Under the pieces are notes generated by a model, which did not search any database, was not told the DNA's origin, and saw only the letters and a list, made by a program, of their open reading frames with translations. This document shows, in pieces, positions 1 to 6,715 of a stretch of DNA of 64,000 nt (within the stretch, counting starts at the first letter, position 1; every line of letters begins with the position of its first letter). Origin of the DNA: JAIEPW01 sp964406035 (GTDB lineage: Bacteria > Acidobacteriota > Terriglobia > Bryobacterales > Bryobacteraceae); contig CAYOQB010000006.1 in the NCBI GenBank assembly GCA_964406035.1, positions 1-64,000 of the forward strand, given 5' to 3'. Both the position numbers and the translations under genes were made by a program.

Positions 1-2
1 TA

Positions 3-278
3 AAGATCGTCTTTAGCCCGTACACGCGCCTGGCAAACGTCAGCCCCGCACTGCCTGGCACGCGCTACGGACTCGGTGTGTGGCTGGAGGAGATGGATGC
101 GGACGGGCGCGGCGTGGTGATCGGATCGCAGGGGGCCTGGGGTTTCAGCCCCTGGGTGGATCGCGAAGCAGGCATCGCCGGCGTGTTCGCGACCGTCAGC
201 CGCTATGCGGAAATCATGCCGCAGTACATGGAGTTGAAGAAGCGCGTTCGGGAGATCGTGCGGAATCAGGCGCGGTGA
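3..278 (+). CDS. Serine hydrolase (beta-lactamase-related), C-terminal fragment
   Basis: Frame 3 is open from the left edge to a TGA at 276-278, so only the last 91 residues are present. The segment YGLGVWLEEMD followed by GSQGAWGFSPWVD and an aliphatic strand fits the C-terminal part of class C beta-lactamase-like serine hydrolases, where a YGLG strand precedes the catalytic-site GH.G/GxxGF loop. The SxxK and YxN motifs lie outside the window, so activity cannot be judged. Such enzymes in soil acidobacteria are usually secreted esterases or peptidases rather than true beta-lactamases. The first visible in-frame GTG (78) is internal, not a start. The family call is reasonably safe; the substrate is unknown. 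Confidence 0.6.
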   Translation, partial: KIVFSPYTRLANVSPALPGTRYGLGVWLEEMDADGRGVVIGSQGAWGFSPWVDREAGIAGVFATVSRYAEIMPQYMELKKRVREIVRNQAR

Positions 279-382
279 CAGTCAGTTTCCCACGCGTCTT
301 CAGGCTGGCCCGGACGAACTGAAGGGAGTAGCGGGATTCACTAGCCCGGTGGCGGGCGTTGAGGCGGTCGTAGGTTCCCCAG

Positions 383-1132
383 TCACTTTGACCGGCATGT
401 CTCGGGCGGTACAACAGACGCGCACCTCACCCATCGAAAGGCCCGGTATCCTTCGTACGTCGCGGGCGTGTCCGGGATCAACTGCGAAAACCAGTAAACC
501 ATTGGGAACGTGGTTGATTCGAAAAAGAATGGCTTCTGCTCCAACTCCACCGAAGCGCGGGCGACACCCGTCCTCCCACTGATCAATTTGAGGAGATCGC
601 GCGCTGTCTCCTCGCTTGGGTCAGATGCTATAGCAAAGGCATCCACAACGGGCGTTGGCCTGCCACCGAAGTAGACGTGGTATGCAGCTATGTGAATCAT
701 CTCGGCGCTTGAGGCCCCGCCCTCCGGCGAGGTCGCTAAGTTGATCTTCCTTAGGTCCTGTCCAATTCGGACAGTTAGGGTAACGTGTCCAAAATAGGAG
801 ATAGCACGGGCGCCCGTATAATCCCGTTTCCGCTCTACCTCACGACTCTGTAGCCACTCGTGATAATTCAGATGTAAACGTTTACCCGCGTGAAAGTCTT
901 CCTTGGTTGTAAACACATCAATCTGGCAAATGGCCGCACATGCAGGTTCCTTGCGGATCATATCCCGAATCTGGCCGACGAACTCATCCGACCGGAGCGC
1001 TTCCGCTGGCAAGAGTAATGCGCGGGTCAGCAGCTTTGCGCCAAACCTCACCTCCCGCAGCACCTCAGCCGAGAGACTGCCTACGCATAGCAGAGCAAGG
1101 ACGTGGAAGCGTAGTCGCGTGATTATTTGCAT
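383..1132 (-). CDS. Secreted orphan protein
   Basis: 249 residues. The N-terminus (MQIITRLRFHVLALLCVGSLSAE) is a clear signal peptide with probable cleavage after LSA. The mature part has about four cysteines and no motif I recognise. The start is supported by a GAGGAG ribosome site ending 2 bases before the ATG. It lies head to tail with the membrane protein at 1139-1558, whose stop is 7 bases upstream, so the two are probably co-transcribed. It belongs to a run of unrelated-looking small secreted proteins on this strand between 383 and 5922. No function is assigned. Confidence 0.6.
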   Translation of the reverse strand: MQIITRLRFHVLALLCVGSLSAEVLREVRFGAKLLTRALLLPAEALRSDEFVGQIRDMIRKEPACAAICQIDVFTTKEDFHAGKRLHLNYHEWLQSREVERKRDYTGARAISYFGHVTLTVRIGQDLRKINLATSPEGGASSAEMIHIAAYHVYFGGRPTPVVDAFAIASDPSEETARDLLKLISGRTGVARASVELEQKPFFFESTTFPMVYWFSQLIPDTPATYEGYRAFRWVRCASVVPPETCRSK

Positions 1133-1138
1133 TGCTCC

Positions 1139-1558
1139 TCATCCGCATCCGGGGGACCGGTCACCTGAGTCCCCCTGCGAGCGGCTCGCTCCCGAACTAA
1201 GGCGTGCATTCACCTGACACGCGAGCGCGGTAAGCCCACCCGAAATAATTTGGCCCTTGAAGAAGTCACCCTGAGGCTGCCAGAACCAGGCAACTGCAGC
1301 ACCCGAAATCACGTACACGACCACGGCCACACCGGCGAAATTATGCACGGCGAGTAGGACTGTTGAGAACCGGCGGGTGACAGCTATGCCCCCTCTGGAC
1401 CGAACGAGCAGCAGGGCCCCTGGAAAAGCTAACATGACGGCGGGAATGGCCCAGATTCTGCTGAACCCGAGGCTGAAGAAACCGGCAAAATGCAGAGCGA
1501 CCGCAGCCACTGCGGCAGCCAACGACGACCCGAACGCCGCCCACTCGAGTGCTCGCAT
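1139..1558 (-). CDS. Small integral membrane protein, unknown function
   Basis: The proposed product is 139 residues from an ATG at 1556-1558 preceded by GAGGT six bases upstream. A longer reading from a TTG at 1624 would start inside a REP-like repeat and looks spurious. Three to four hydrophobic segments are visible (around AAFGSSLAAAVAAVALHFAG, IWAIPAVMLAFPGALLLV, VLLAVHNFAGVAVVVYVISGA and a final AACQ-containing stretch). The C-terminal tail is partly encoded by another REP-like hairpin (1151-1175), suggesting that the repeat inserted at or extended the 3' end. No family is recognised. It is likely co-transcribed with the secreted orphan just downstream. Confidence 0.5.
   Translation of the reverse strand: MRALEWAAFGSSLAAAVAAVALHFAGFFSLGFSRIWAIPAVMLAFPGALLLVRSRGGIAVTRRFSTVLLAVHNFAGVAVVVYVISGAAVAWFWQPQGDFFKGQIISGGLTALACQVNARLSSGASRSQGDSGDRSPGCG
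1151..1175. repeat. REP-like inverted repeat, copy 1
   Basis: GGGGGAC (1151-1157) pairs perfectly with GTCCCCC (1169-1175) around an 11-base loop. The same GGGGGAC core with a GGTCA-like follow-on recurs at 1612-1635 and 1698-1717, and half copies are seen near 1769 and 2420. The form resembles the REP elements mobilised by REP-associated tyrosine transposases. No such transposase is in the window. Confidence 0.5.
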
Positions 1559-1611
1559 CGTTGACCTCGATATGCGTGCAAACGCGTTCAGCCCTTCAGG
1601 GGATGGCATCC

Positions 1612-1635
1612 GGGGGACGGTCAACTCATTTCCCC
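1612..1635. repeat. REP-like inverted repeat, copy 2
   Basis: The GGGGGACGGTCAACTCA core closely matches copy 1 (GGGGGAC followed by CGGTCACCTGA). GGGGA (1613-1617) pairs with TCCCC (1631-1635). It lies just upstream of the preferred start of the membrane protein gene at 1558 and may sit in its leader. Confidence 0.45.
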
Positions 1636-1697
1636 TGAGAGGAATATCCCGTGGCTCGCAGTTTCTGGCATGCCGCGCGCATCCTTAGCTCTGGCGG

Positions 1698-1717
1698 TTC
1701 GGGGGACAGTCCCCGAA
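1698..1717. repeat. REP-like inverted repeat, copy 3
   Basis: TTCGGGG (1698-1704) and CCCCGAA (1711-1717) form a perfect 7-bp stem around GACAGT. It shares the GGGGGACAG core with the other copies. It lies in the roughly 320-base gene-free stretch 1559-1881, where I see nothing else convincing; a half copy (CTGGGGACGGAC) is at about 1768-1779. Confidence 0.5.
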
Positions 1718-1881
1718 TGCATCATCCTCAAATCTATCAGGTGGGGTGGATCGATGCCGCCAAGTTCTGGGGACGGACTTGACGATCGTCCTCGATGAAG
1801 GCGTAACTCGGCTAGCGCTTTTCGCAGCAGCCGTCCCTCAGATCCGAGATGTCTCGGATGAGTCTGCGCCCGCACCCGCGC

Positions 1882-2280
1882 TTACTCCACAGTGGGGATT
1901 CGGGCGATAACCTTGATCTCGAAATCGAAGCCGGCCAGCCAAGTTACACCCACCGCAGTCCAACTCGGGTAAGGCGGATGACCGATCTCCACCGTGCGCA
2001 CGTCCATTACCGTCTCCCACTGCGCAGCCGGGTCGGTGTGGAAGCTAGTGACGTCGACGACGTCGTCGAAGGTACAGCCGGCTGCCTCCAGTACGGCTCT
2101 CAAATTAGCAAAGGCTAGGCGGACTTGGTCGGCGAACACCGGCTCGGGAGAGCCGTCTTGACGACTCCCCACCTGACCTGAGACGAACAGCAGGTCACCA
2201 GATCGAACCGCGGGTGAGTAGGAGTGCTGATCGTACAACGGGTGCAGGTTTGCAGGGAAAATCGCGTCGCGGTTGGACAT
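1882..2280 (-). CDS. RidA/YjgF/UK114 family protein, catalytic arginine absent
   Basis: 132 residues, the usual length of the RidA (YjgF/YER057c/UK114) trimer-forming fold. Visible landmarks are the early strand SGDLLFVSGQVG, the helix QVRLAFANLRAVLEAAGCTFDDVVDVTSF and the terminal FEIKVIARI strand. RidA proper hydrolyses 2-aminoacrylate imines using an arginine in the PAR(S/T) segment. Here that segment reads PSWTAV, with Trp107 at the arginine position, so the imine deaminase reaction is unlikely and this is probably one of the divergent Rid subfamilies. A purine-rich AAAGGAGC ribosome site precedes the ATG at 2280. It is monocistronic, next to REP-like repeats and an IS110 remnant. Confidence 0.85.
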   Translation of the reverse strand: MSNRDAIFPANLHPLYDQHSYSPAVRSGDLLFVSGQVGSRQDGSPEPVFADQVRLAFANLRAVLEAAGCTFDDVVDVTSFHTDPAAQWETVMDVRTVEIGHPPYPSWTAVGVTWLAGFDFEIKVIARIPTVE

Positions 2281-2492
2281 AGGTTGCTCCTTTCATTCAG
2301 AGAGGTCCACGAAGGCTTTCGCCGGTCCCTTTACGCGGGAATGGCGCGAAGCTCAACTGAATCTCTATACTCAAAGCATCTTAGCCGCCATTCGCCTTGA
2401 GACGGATCCCGATATTGGAACAGGGGGACAGATAGGAGGAGCGGGCTAGCCTCTCTCCAGCGGCGGTAAGCTCGCTGGTGAAAGAAGACGAA

Positions 2493-2511
2493 TGCACTCC
2501 CTGGGAGTGCA
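2493..2511. repeat. Short hairpin just upstream of the IS110 remnant start codon
   Basis: TGCACTCC (2493-2500) and GGAGTGCA (2504-2511) are perfectly complementary with a 3-base loop, 14 bases before the ATG of the IS110 fragment. It could be a subterminal inverted repeat of the element or a hairpin limiting transposase translation. Which one cannot be told from one truncated copy. Confidence 0.35.
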
Positions 2512-2525
2512 GAAAGAGACCAGCC

Positions 2526-2741
2526 ATGCCGAAGCATACCATTACCGTCTGCCCGCTACCGGCCCGGACCATCGGGCTTGACCTGAGTGACCGCACGCTG
2601 CGCTATTGCGAACTCGACGAGGCCGGCGAGATCCTCGCCGAAGGCGTATTGCCCATGGAGCGCGCGGCTTTGTACAAGTATTTGACGGCGCAGCCAGCCG
2701 GGACGCGCGTGGCGCTGGAAACGGGCAGTCCGCATGGGTAA
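2526..2741 (+). pseudogene. IS110-family transposase, N-terminal remnant
   Basis: Only 71 codons remain, from an ATG at 2526 to a TAA at 2739-2741. The segment TIGLDLSDRTLRYCELDEAG with ALETGS further on matches the start of the IS110 DEDD transposase, where the first catalytic aspartate lies in the GLD motif and a conserved E-T/A-G-S follows about 45 residues later. An intact protein has about 300-420 residues, so the rest of the DEDD domain and the whole C-terminal serine-containing domain are missing. The sequence after 2741 is unrelated to the family. The fragment is therefore dead and marks a past insertion and deletion. Confidence 0.7.
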
Positions 2742-2806
2742 ACCAATTTCGGACCCCATGCAAACAATCGGAATAGGGGGGAGTCTCACAACTCCGCCCC
2801 TCCCAC

Positions 2807-2838
2807 ACCACCGGACATGCGGGTCCGCATCCGGCGGT
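2807..2838. repeat. Strong hairpin resembling a group II intron-associated stem
   Basis: ACCACCGGACATGCGG (2807-2822) pairs with CCGCATCCGGCGGT (2825-2838), apart from a two-base bulge and a G.U-type mismatch. The arrangement, a GC-rich stem followed on the minus strand by a GGGAGGGG run, looks like the conserved stem found beside bacterial group II intron maturase genes. No maturase gene is present, so this would be a remnant. The comparison is from memory and the call is weak; the hairpin itself is plain. Confidence 0.3.
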
Positions 2839-2943
2839 CCGGCGGGTTGAGCTATCGGCCGACAGTCAATCTCGGAATCCCGAGCGAGTCGAAGTAAGCA
2901 TGGAGCAGGTGGGGCACCGAACACCAAGGGCATGGTGGTGAGC

Positions 2944-3735
2944 TTATGGAATCGGAACGCGCGCCCACTGGAGCCGTGTGATTTGCGACCGCAAGAACTC
3001 AGCCAATTGCGGATCATACGTGATGGTCCCCCCAAATCTCCACTCCCACGGCATGGGACCATGGCGAACAATCCGCACCACCTGCTTCGCCTCTTGACTC
3101 TCGACGAGCACGAAAGCCTCCTGATCGCGCCAGTCCATCCGAGGAATCACCACCGTAGCGGGCGTTTGGACATGCTTAACCGCAGCGATGGCAGCTGACT
3201 GCAGCGTCTCCGACGCCCAGGCGTGCGTCTCAGCCGGCTTCCTCTCCACGGCGGGCACTTTCACGCGCACGTTGTGGAAGGAACCTTTTCGCGCGGGTGG
3301 ATCAAGACGCACATGATTGCTCAGAGCTGGGCTCCCTCCCGCCCCGGGCGACTGCCCGGCGGGCGGCAACCGCAACACTCCGCCGGCGCGAGCGGCGGAA
3401 TCGTCGAAAGCCTGAAGGTAGCTCTTCAAATCGTCAAGCGTACCGGCAACCGGTGTTTTGCGGTTGGAGCCGCCAACCCAGTCATGGTCTTGGTTGACTA
3501 TGTAGCTTGTGCAGAATGTCAGATTCGGGGAACACATGGACATCCGGTCGTTCTCAAAGTAAACCCAAGCGGAAATCTCCCCGCCTTCGGCAGGCATTTT
3601 GAATCCACTTCCGCCCCACACCTCCCACCACTTCCAGTCATGGGCCGTCGCTTGAACCGCCTGGACCGCTCGTGACGAATCCACTCCCGGGGTTTGGAGG
3701 CAACTCAGCAACAAAAGCGCCGCAGGAATGCTCAT
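2944..3735 (-). CDS. Secreted orphan protein
   Basis: 263 residues from the ATG at 3735, chosen because it opens a signal peptide (MSIPAALLLLSCLQTPG); the frame also stays open to an ATG at 3816, with no better ribosome site at either. The mature protein has a Trp-rich stretch near its start (WKWWEVWGG), several cysteines in the first 80 residues, and a proline/glycine-rich centre. I recognise no domain. It resembles its neighbours at 383-1132, 4325-5110 and 5176-5922 in size, export signal and strand, but not obviously in sequence. It may be a lineage-specific envelope or extracellular protein. Confidence 0.5.
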   Translation of the reverse strand: MSIPAALLLLSCLQTPGVDSSRAVQAVQATAHDWKWWEVWGGSGFKMPAEGGEISAWVYFENDRMSMCSPNLTFCTSYIVNQDHDWVGGSNRKTPVAGTLDDLKSYLQAFDDSAARAGGVLRLPPAGQSPGAGGSPALSNHVRLDPPARKGSFHNVRVKVPAVERKPAETHAWASETLQSAAIAAVKHVQTPATVVIPRMDWRDQEAFVLVESQEAKQVVRIVRHGPMPWEWRFGGTITYDPQLAEFLRSQITRLQWARVPIP

Positions 3736-3857
3736 AAGGCTGTTCGATTCACTCTGATAGTATCGGAAATCGGCGGCCGAGACCTGATACGGCTCGGATA
3801 TGTCCCGTGCGCCCATGGATGCGGCTGTACTCGTTGGTCATGCACGCTGAGCGCTGC

Positions 3858-4310
3858 TTAAGTCCGCCGCGACATCGCGCCTACCGAGTACGCACATGCG
3901 GAGATTGCAGGCAGCGTCACCAGAACGGGCAGATACGTAAAGCGCCATTGGTCTGTGAACATCGCCAGAACTCCTTCCCGGAACCCGAAGCTTACAACGG
4001 TCAACCCACATGCCAGAGTCCAGAAGAAGGCGGGTATAACCCAGACTCGCCCGGCGGACTCGGGCCAGGCTTTGCCGGCATGCCGCCCAACAAACCAGGA
4101 GCACACAACCTGAATGCACCAATGCAGAACCGCCACTCCCAAGGCTGGCAGTCCGCCGAAGTGCCCCACAACGCCCACGGGTAGAGCGATGGGAAAACAG
4201 ATGAGAGGTAGCAGTACCGCGGCTACGATGGTCTGCAGCAGAACGCTGCCGATCACATTGGAGGATGAGAGGGTCACGAACCGCGGCATTTCCCGGACCT
4301 GAGTCTTCAT
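3858..4310 (-). CDS. Four-helix integral membrane protein, unknown function
   Basis: 150 residues with four predicted membrane spans (about residues 18-45, 50-73, 85-105 and 120-142). The inward loops carry basic residues (GRHAGKAW, SRRT). No enzymatic or transport motif is visible. The ATG at 4310 is 14 bases downstream of the stop of the secreted orphan at 4325-5110, so the two are probably co-transcribed and may form a membrane anchor plus exported partner. A similar small membrane protein/secreted protein pair occurs at 1139-1558 and 383-1132. No family is recognised. Confidence 0.55.
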   Translation of the reverse strand: MKTQVREMPRFVTLSSSNVIGSVLLQTIVAAVLLPLICFPIALPVGVVGHFGGLPALGVAVLHWCIQVVCSWFVGRHAGKAWPESAGRVWVIPAFFWTLACGLTVVSFGFREGVLAMFTDQWRFTYLPVLVTLPAISACAYSVGAMSRRT

Positions 4311-4324
4311 TGATTATTCGCGCT

Positions 4325-5110
4325 TCACGGGAAGCGCACTGCTTCACAGGTAACCTGCTCGATGGTGGCCTTCAAACGATCGAACATTCGAGGATTGTGC
4401 GCGCGTTCGGTCATATATGCGTAGGTACAACCCCCTGCGTCGCGCTGAAAGATCTCCCAGAAAACGATGGGCGGTCCCTTGCGCCGGATTCCGTACACGG
4501 GAATCGCCGGGTCCGTGGGTTTGGAGCAAGCAACCCGAAGGGTGGAATAGCCGCTGTCCCGCGTCGTTACAGCTAATACGTCCCGTAAGGATCGGGACTG
4601 CTCGGATGGACCGCCGGAGTACTCACGAAGGATTTCCGCCCGACTGGGCAACTTCGCCTCAAATTCCCATAAGACGGGCGCGGCGCGTGAGACCAGGGTA
4701 GGCCACATCTCTCTTTCAACGGTGAGGCGATGTTGGACGAAGGCCCGGATTGCTTCCTCAGGTTGCGCGGACCGGGGGTACGGCGCTGTGAAAACGCCCT
4801 CCAGGTTTCTCACGGGGCCTCGAAAATAAGTTTTGCAAACACCCAGGTCCCGGCTGCAGAAGAATAGGTTTTCTTCAACCCTGGTGCGCGTACCAGGCCG
4901 GAATGCGATCTGCAGAGTAACGTGGCGACTCACCTTAGCGGGGACTTGGTAAGCAGGAAGGTTGTACCAGAGGATCTCCCACTGGAGCGTGCCGAGCAGG
5001 CTGCGCTCCAATTCCCATTCCAGTGCGCCCTCCTGGCCTGCGAGGAGCAGCGGAAGGAGGGTGACGGCGAGGACACGGAAACTTAATTTTATTCCTTTGC
5101 GGACGGTCAC
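4325..5110 (-). CDS. Secreted orphan protein
   Basis: 261 residues from a GTG at 5108-5110, preferred because AAGGAG lies six bases upstream. The frame extends further upstream to 5152 but without a ribosome site. The N-terminus (VRKGIKLSFRVLAVTLLPLLLAGQEG) is a typical signal peptide. The mature part contains spaced cysteines (CSRDLGVC, CSKP, GGCTY, TCEAV) suggesting disulfide bonds in the periplasm or outside the cell. No domain is recognised. It is followed after 14 bases by the four-helix membrane protein and preceded after 65 bases by another secreted orphan, so 5922 to 3858 may be one transcript. Confidence 0.55.
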   Translation of the reverse strand: MTVRKGIKLSFRVLAVTLLPLLLAGQEGALEWELERSLLGTLQWEILWYNLPAYQVPAKVSRHVTLQIAFRPGTRTRVEENLFFCSRDLGVCKTYFRGPVRNLEGVFTAPYPRSAQPEEAIRAFVQHRLTVEREMWPTLVSRAAPVLWEFEAKLPSRAEILREYSGGPSEQSRSLRDVLAVTTRDSGYSTLRVACSKPTDPAIPVYGIRRKGPPIVFWEIFQRDAGGCTYAYMTERAHNPRMFDRLKATIEQVTCEAVRFP

Positions 5111-5175
5111 CTCATTCTCCTTCCTAAGTCCTGGTGTTCGCCACCATATCACTCAACAAGGTAGTTATCGACAAT

Positions 5176-5922
5176 TTACCGGGGCCGCTGCTCCTGCTTG
5201 TCGAACCAATAACTGCTGTCACGCAATCGCCGGTCCGAACCTCTCGGAAGGTCTTTTTTGCGAGAAGTGCACGTCCAGTGCGGGAACTCCGCAACCGCGC
5301 TGCCTGCGATACGAAATTCCAGGACTTCAGAGACAACGCCCCGTTGTGCCAGGTACACGTGAAAGAACGGATCTCCCCGCCGAACTCGTGGAAAATACAG
5401 GTCGCCCTCGGAGCCCGCAAGAAATCTGACCGCTGCCTTGCGGGCGGCTCTTGACAGTTCTTCATCCACCGGACGCGTCCGCGGAGTGACAGTAAAGCGA
5501 AATGCACCGTCGGTTGTTGGTAATTCACCGCACGTAAACTTCGAAGAACTCCGCTCGTCGGAAACGGAAGCCCGTGTGCCATCCCAGGGTGTTCGAGGGG
5601 GCCCCATGAAGATGATAGAACAGCCTGATTTCTCGATGAGTACCTCTGCTACGACACCGAGCGGATCGCACCGAAGGACGTAATGTGGGTTGCGAAACTC
5701 CCCTGAGCAGCGCTGCGCCGTGAGAGGTCGCTCCTGATCAGTGCCCCAAAGGTGATACCAGTTCAAAGCGTCGGCAACGAAGGGGACCGGCTGCTGCCAG
5801 CCCCATAATTCCAAGCTGAACGTACTACCAAGGATGGCCATCGCCAGCGCACTAGCTCGCGTGCTTGCTTGTCGCCCAGCCAAAGATGATCCTGCCATTT
5901 CTTCTGCTGCTTGCCGGGACAC
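5176..5922 (-). CDS. Secreted orphan protein
   Basis: About 248 residues. The start is uncertain: a GTG at 5922 has AAGGG close upstream, while an ATG at 5898 has only a weak purine stretch. A hydrophobic segment (RASALAMAILGSTFSLELWGW) near residues 23-43 serves as signal peptide or anchor. The mature portion has six cysteines and a basic C-terminus ending KQEQRPR. No family is recognised. It is the first gene of the probable minus-strand group running down to 3858. Confidence 0.5.
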   Translation of the reverse strand: MSRQAAEEMAGSSLAGRQASTRASALAMAILGSTFSLELWGWQQPVPFVADALNWYHLWGTDQERPLTAQRCSGEFRNPHYVLRCDPLGVVAEVLIEKSGCSIIFMGPPRTPWDGTRASVSDERSSSKFTCGELPTTDGAFRFTVTPRTRPVDEELSRAARKAAVRFLAGSEGDLYFPRVRRGDPFFHVYLAQRGVVSEVLEFRIAGSAVAEFPHWTCTSRKKDLPRGSDRRLRDSSYWFDKQEQRPR

Positions 5923-5968
5923 TCGCCCTTAAATTCACCGTAGCTCCCCCAACAATACCACCCACAAA

Positions 5969-5998
5969 CAAAAAAGGGGCGGCGATTGCTCGCCGCCC
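5969..5998 (-). terminator. Rho-independent terminator downstream of the Spy/CpxP-like gene
   Basis: On the minus strand a 9-bp perfect GC-rich stem (5977-5985 with 5990-5998, loop TTGC on the plus strand) is followed directly by a run of T. It sits 25 bases after the stop of the gene at 6023-6562 and is a textbook intrinsic terminator. Confidence 0.8.
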
Positions 5999-6022
5999 AA
6001 GTTGGCTGTTGTGGGAAAGTGG

Positions 6023-6562
6023 TTAGCGGCCGAACGGGCCGGGCATGCGCTGCAATCCGGGACCGCCGGGACCGCCGAAGCCAGGACCGGCCGGGGGATC
6101 CAGCAGGTTCAGCATGGTCGCCTGGCGGATTTCATCCTGCAGGGCAGCGGCATCGGAAAGATTCTTCAAACGCGACCGCTGTTCCGCCGACAAAACGGCC
6201 AGGGCCTGCGCCTCGAAGCCGTCCCGCAGAGTCTGCAGCCGTTTGCGCAGGTTCTCGATCTCGATCAGCGCGGCGCCCAGCGCCGGCGCATCGGTGCTGC
6301 CGGCTTGCAGCCTTTCGCGCAGGGCGCGCTCCTTCGTGCCGATCTCGTTCATCGCGGTCTGCATCGCGTTGCGCTGGTTCGTCTGCAGTGTCCGCAGCGA
6401 GGTCACCTGACTGTCGGTGAGGTTCAGATACGCCTTGATCGCGTCCGCCGGAGGCTGCATGCCCTCTCCCGGTCCAAAGCGACCCGGACCACCGGGACCA
6501 CCGGGGCCAGGCTGTGCGAATAAAGCCGCCGCGGAGAGCAATACCAACAGGGAACGTTTCAT
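6023..6562 (-). CDS. Spy/CpxP-like periplasmic protein (LTXXQ type)
   Basis: 179 residues from the ATG at 6562, chosen because GAAGGAG lies eight bases upstream and the signal peptide MKRSLLVLLSAAALFAQ follows. The mature protein begins and ends with Gly/Pro-rich tails (GPGGPGGPGRFGPG; GFGGPGGPG). Between them is an all-alpha core with two LTXXQ-like motifs, LNLTDSQ and LSAEQ, the signature of Spy/CpxP proteins, which act as ATP-independent periplasmic chaperones or sensor inhibitors. It is divergent from a histidine kinase/response regulator pair 153 bases away, just as CpxP stands beside CpxRA. I infer a role in envelope or metal stress feedback. Confidence 0.75.
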   Translation of the reverse strand: MKRSLLVLLSAAALFAQPGPGGPGGPGRFGPGEGMQPPADAIKAYLNLTDSQVTSLRTLQTNQRNAMQTAMNEIGTKERALRERLQAGSTDAPALGAALIEIENLRKRLQTLRDGFEAQALAVLSAEQRSRLKNLSDAAALQDEIRQATMLNLLDPPAGPGFGGPGGPGLQRMPGPFGR

Positions 6563-6653
6563 TTTCTTTCTCCTTCTCGTTTGGGGTCGTGTGCCCAATC
6601 CCAGTATGCGGCGAAACCGGCGCGGCGGGCGTTAAAGCTCGGAAAAGACTGCC

Positions 6654-6667
6654 TTTACATTCTTAAC
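6654..6667. promoter_or_regulatory. Possible OmpR/CpxR-type tandem binding site
   Basis: TTTAC (6654-6658) and TTAAC (6663-6667) are spaced by nine bases in an AT-rich patch between the divergent Spy-like and kinase genes. The layout resembles the direct-repeat boxes bound by OmpR-family regulators and would allow the regulator encoded at 8434 to control both directions. This rests on spacing and location only. Confidence 0.3.
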
Positions 6668-6715
6668 AAACAGTTTGCCCGAGGTTATCGGCGAATCGGC
6701 TAAGCTGAGTACCGG

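Noticed and set aside
1621..1875. 84-codon minus-strand frame in the REP-containing gap
   Set aside because: It is Arg/Pro/His-rich, crosses two REP-like repeats, and has no ribosome site or recognisable domain.
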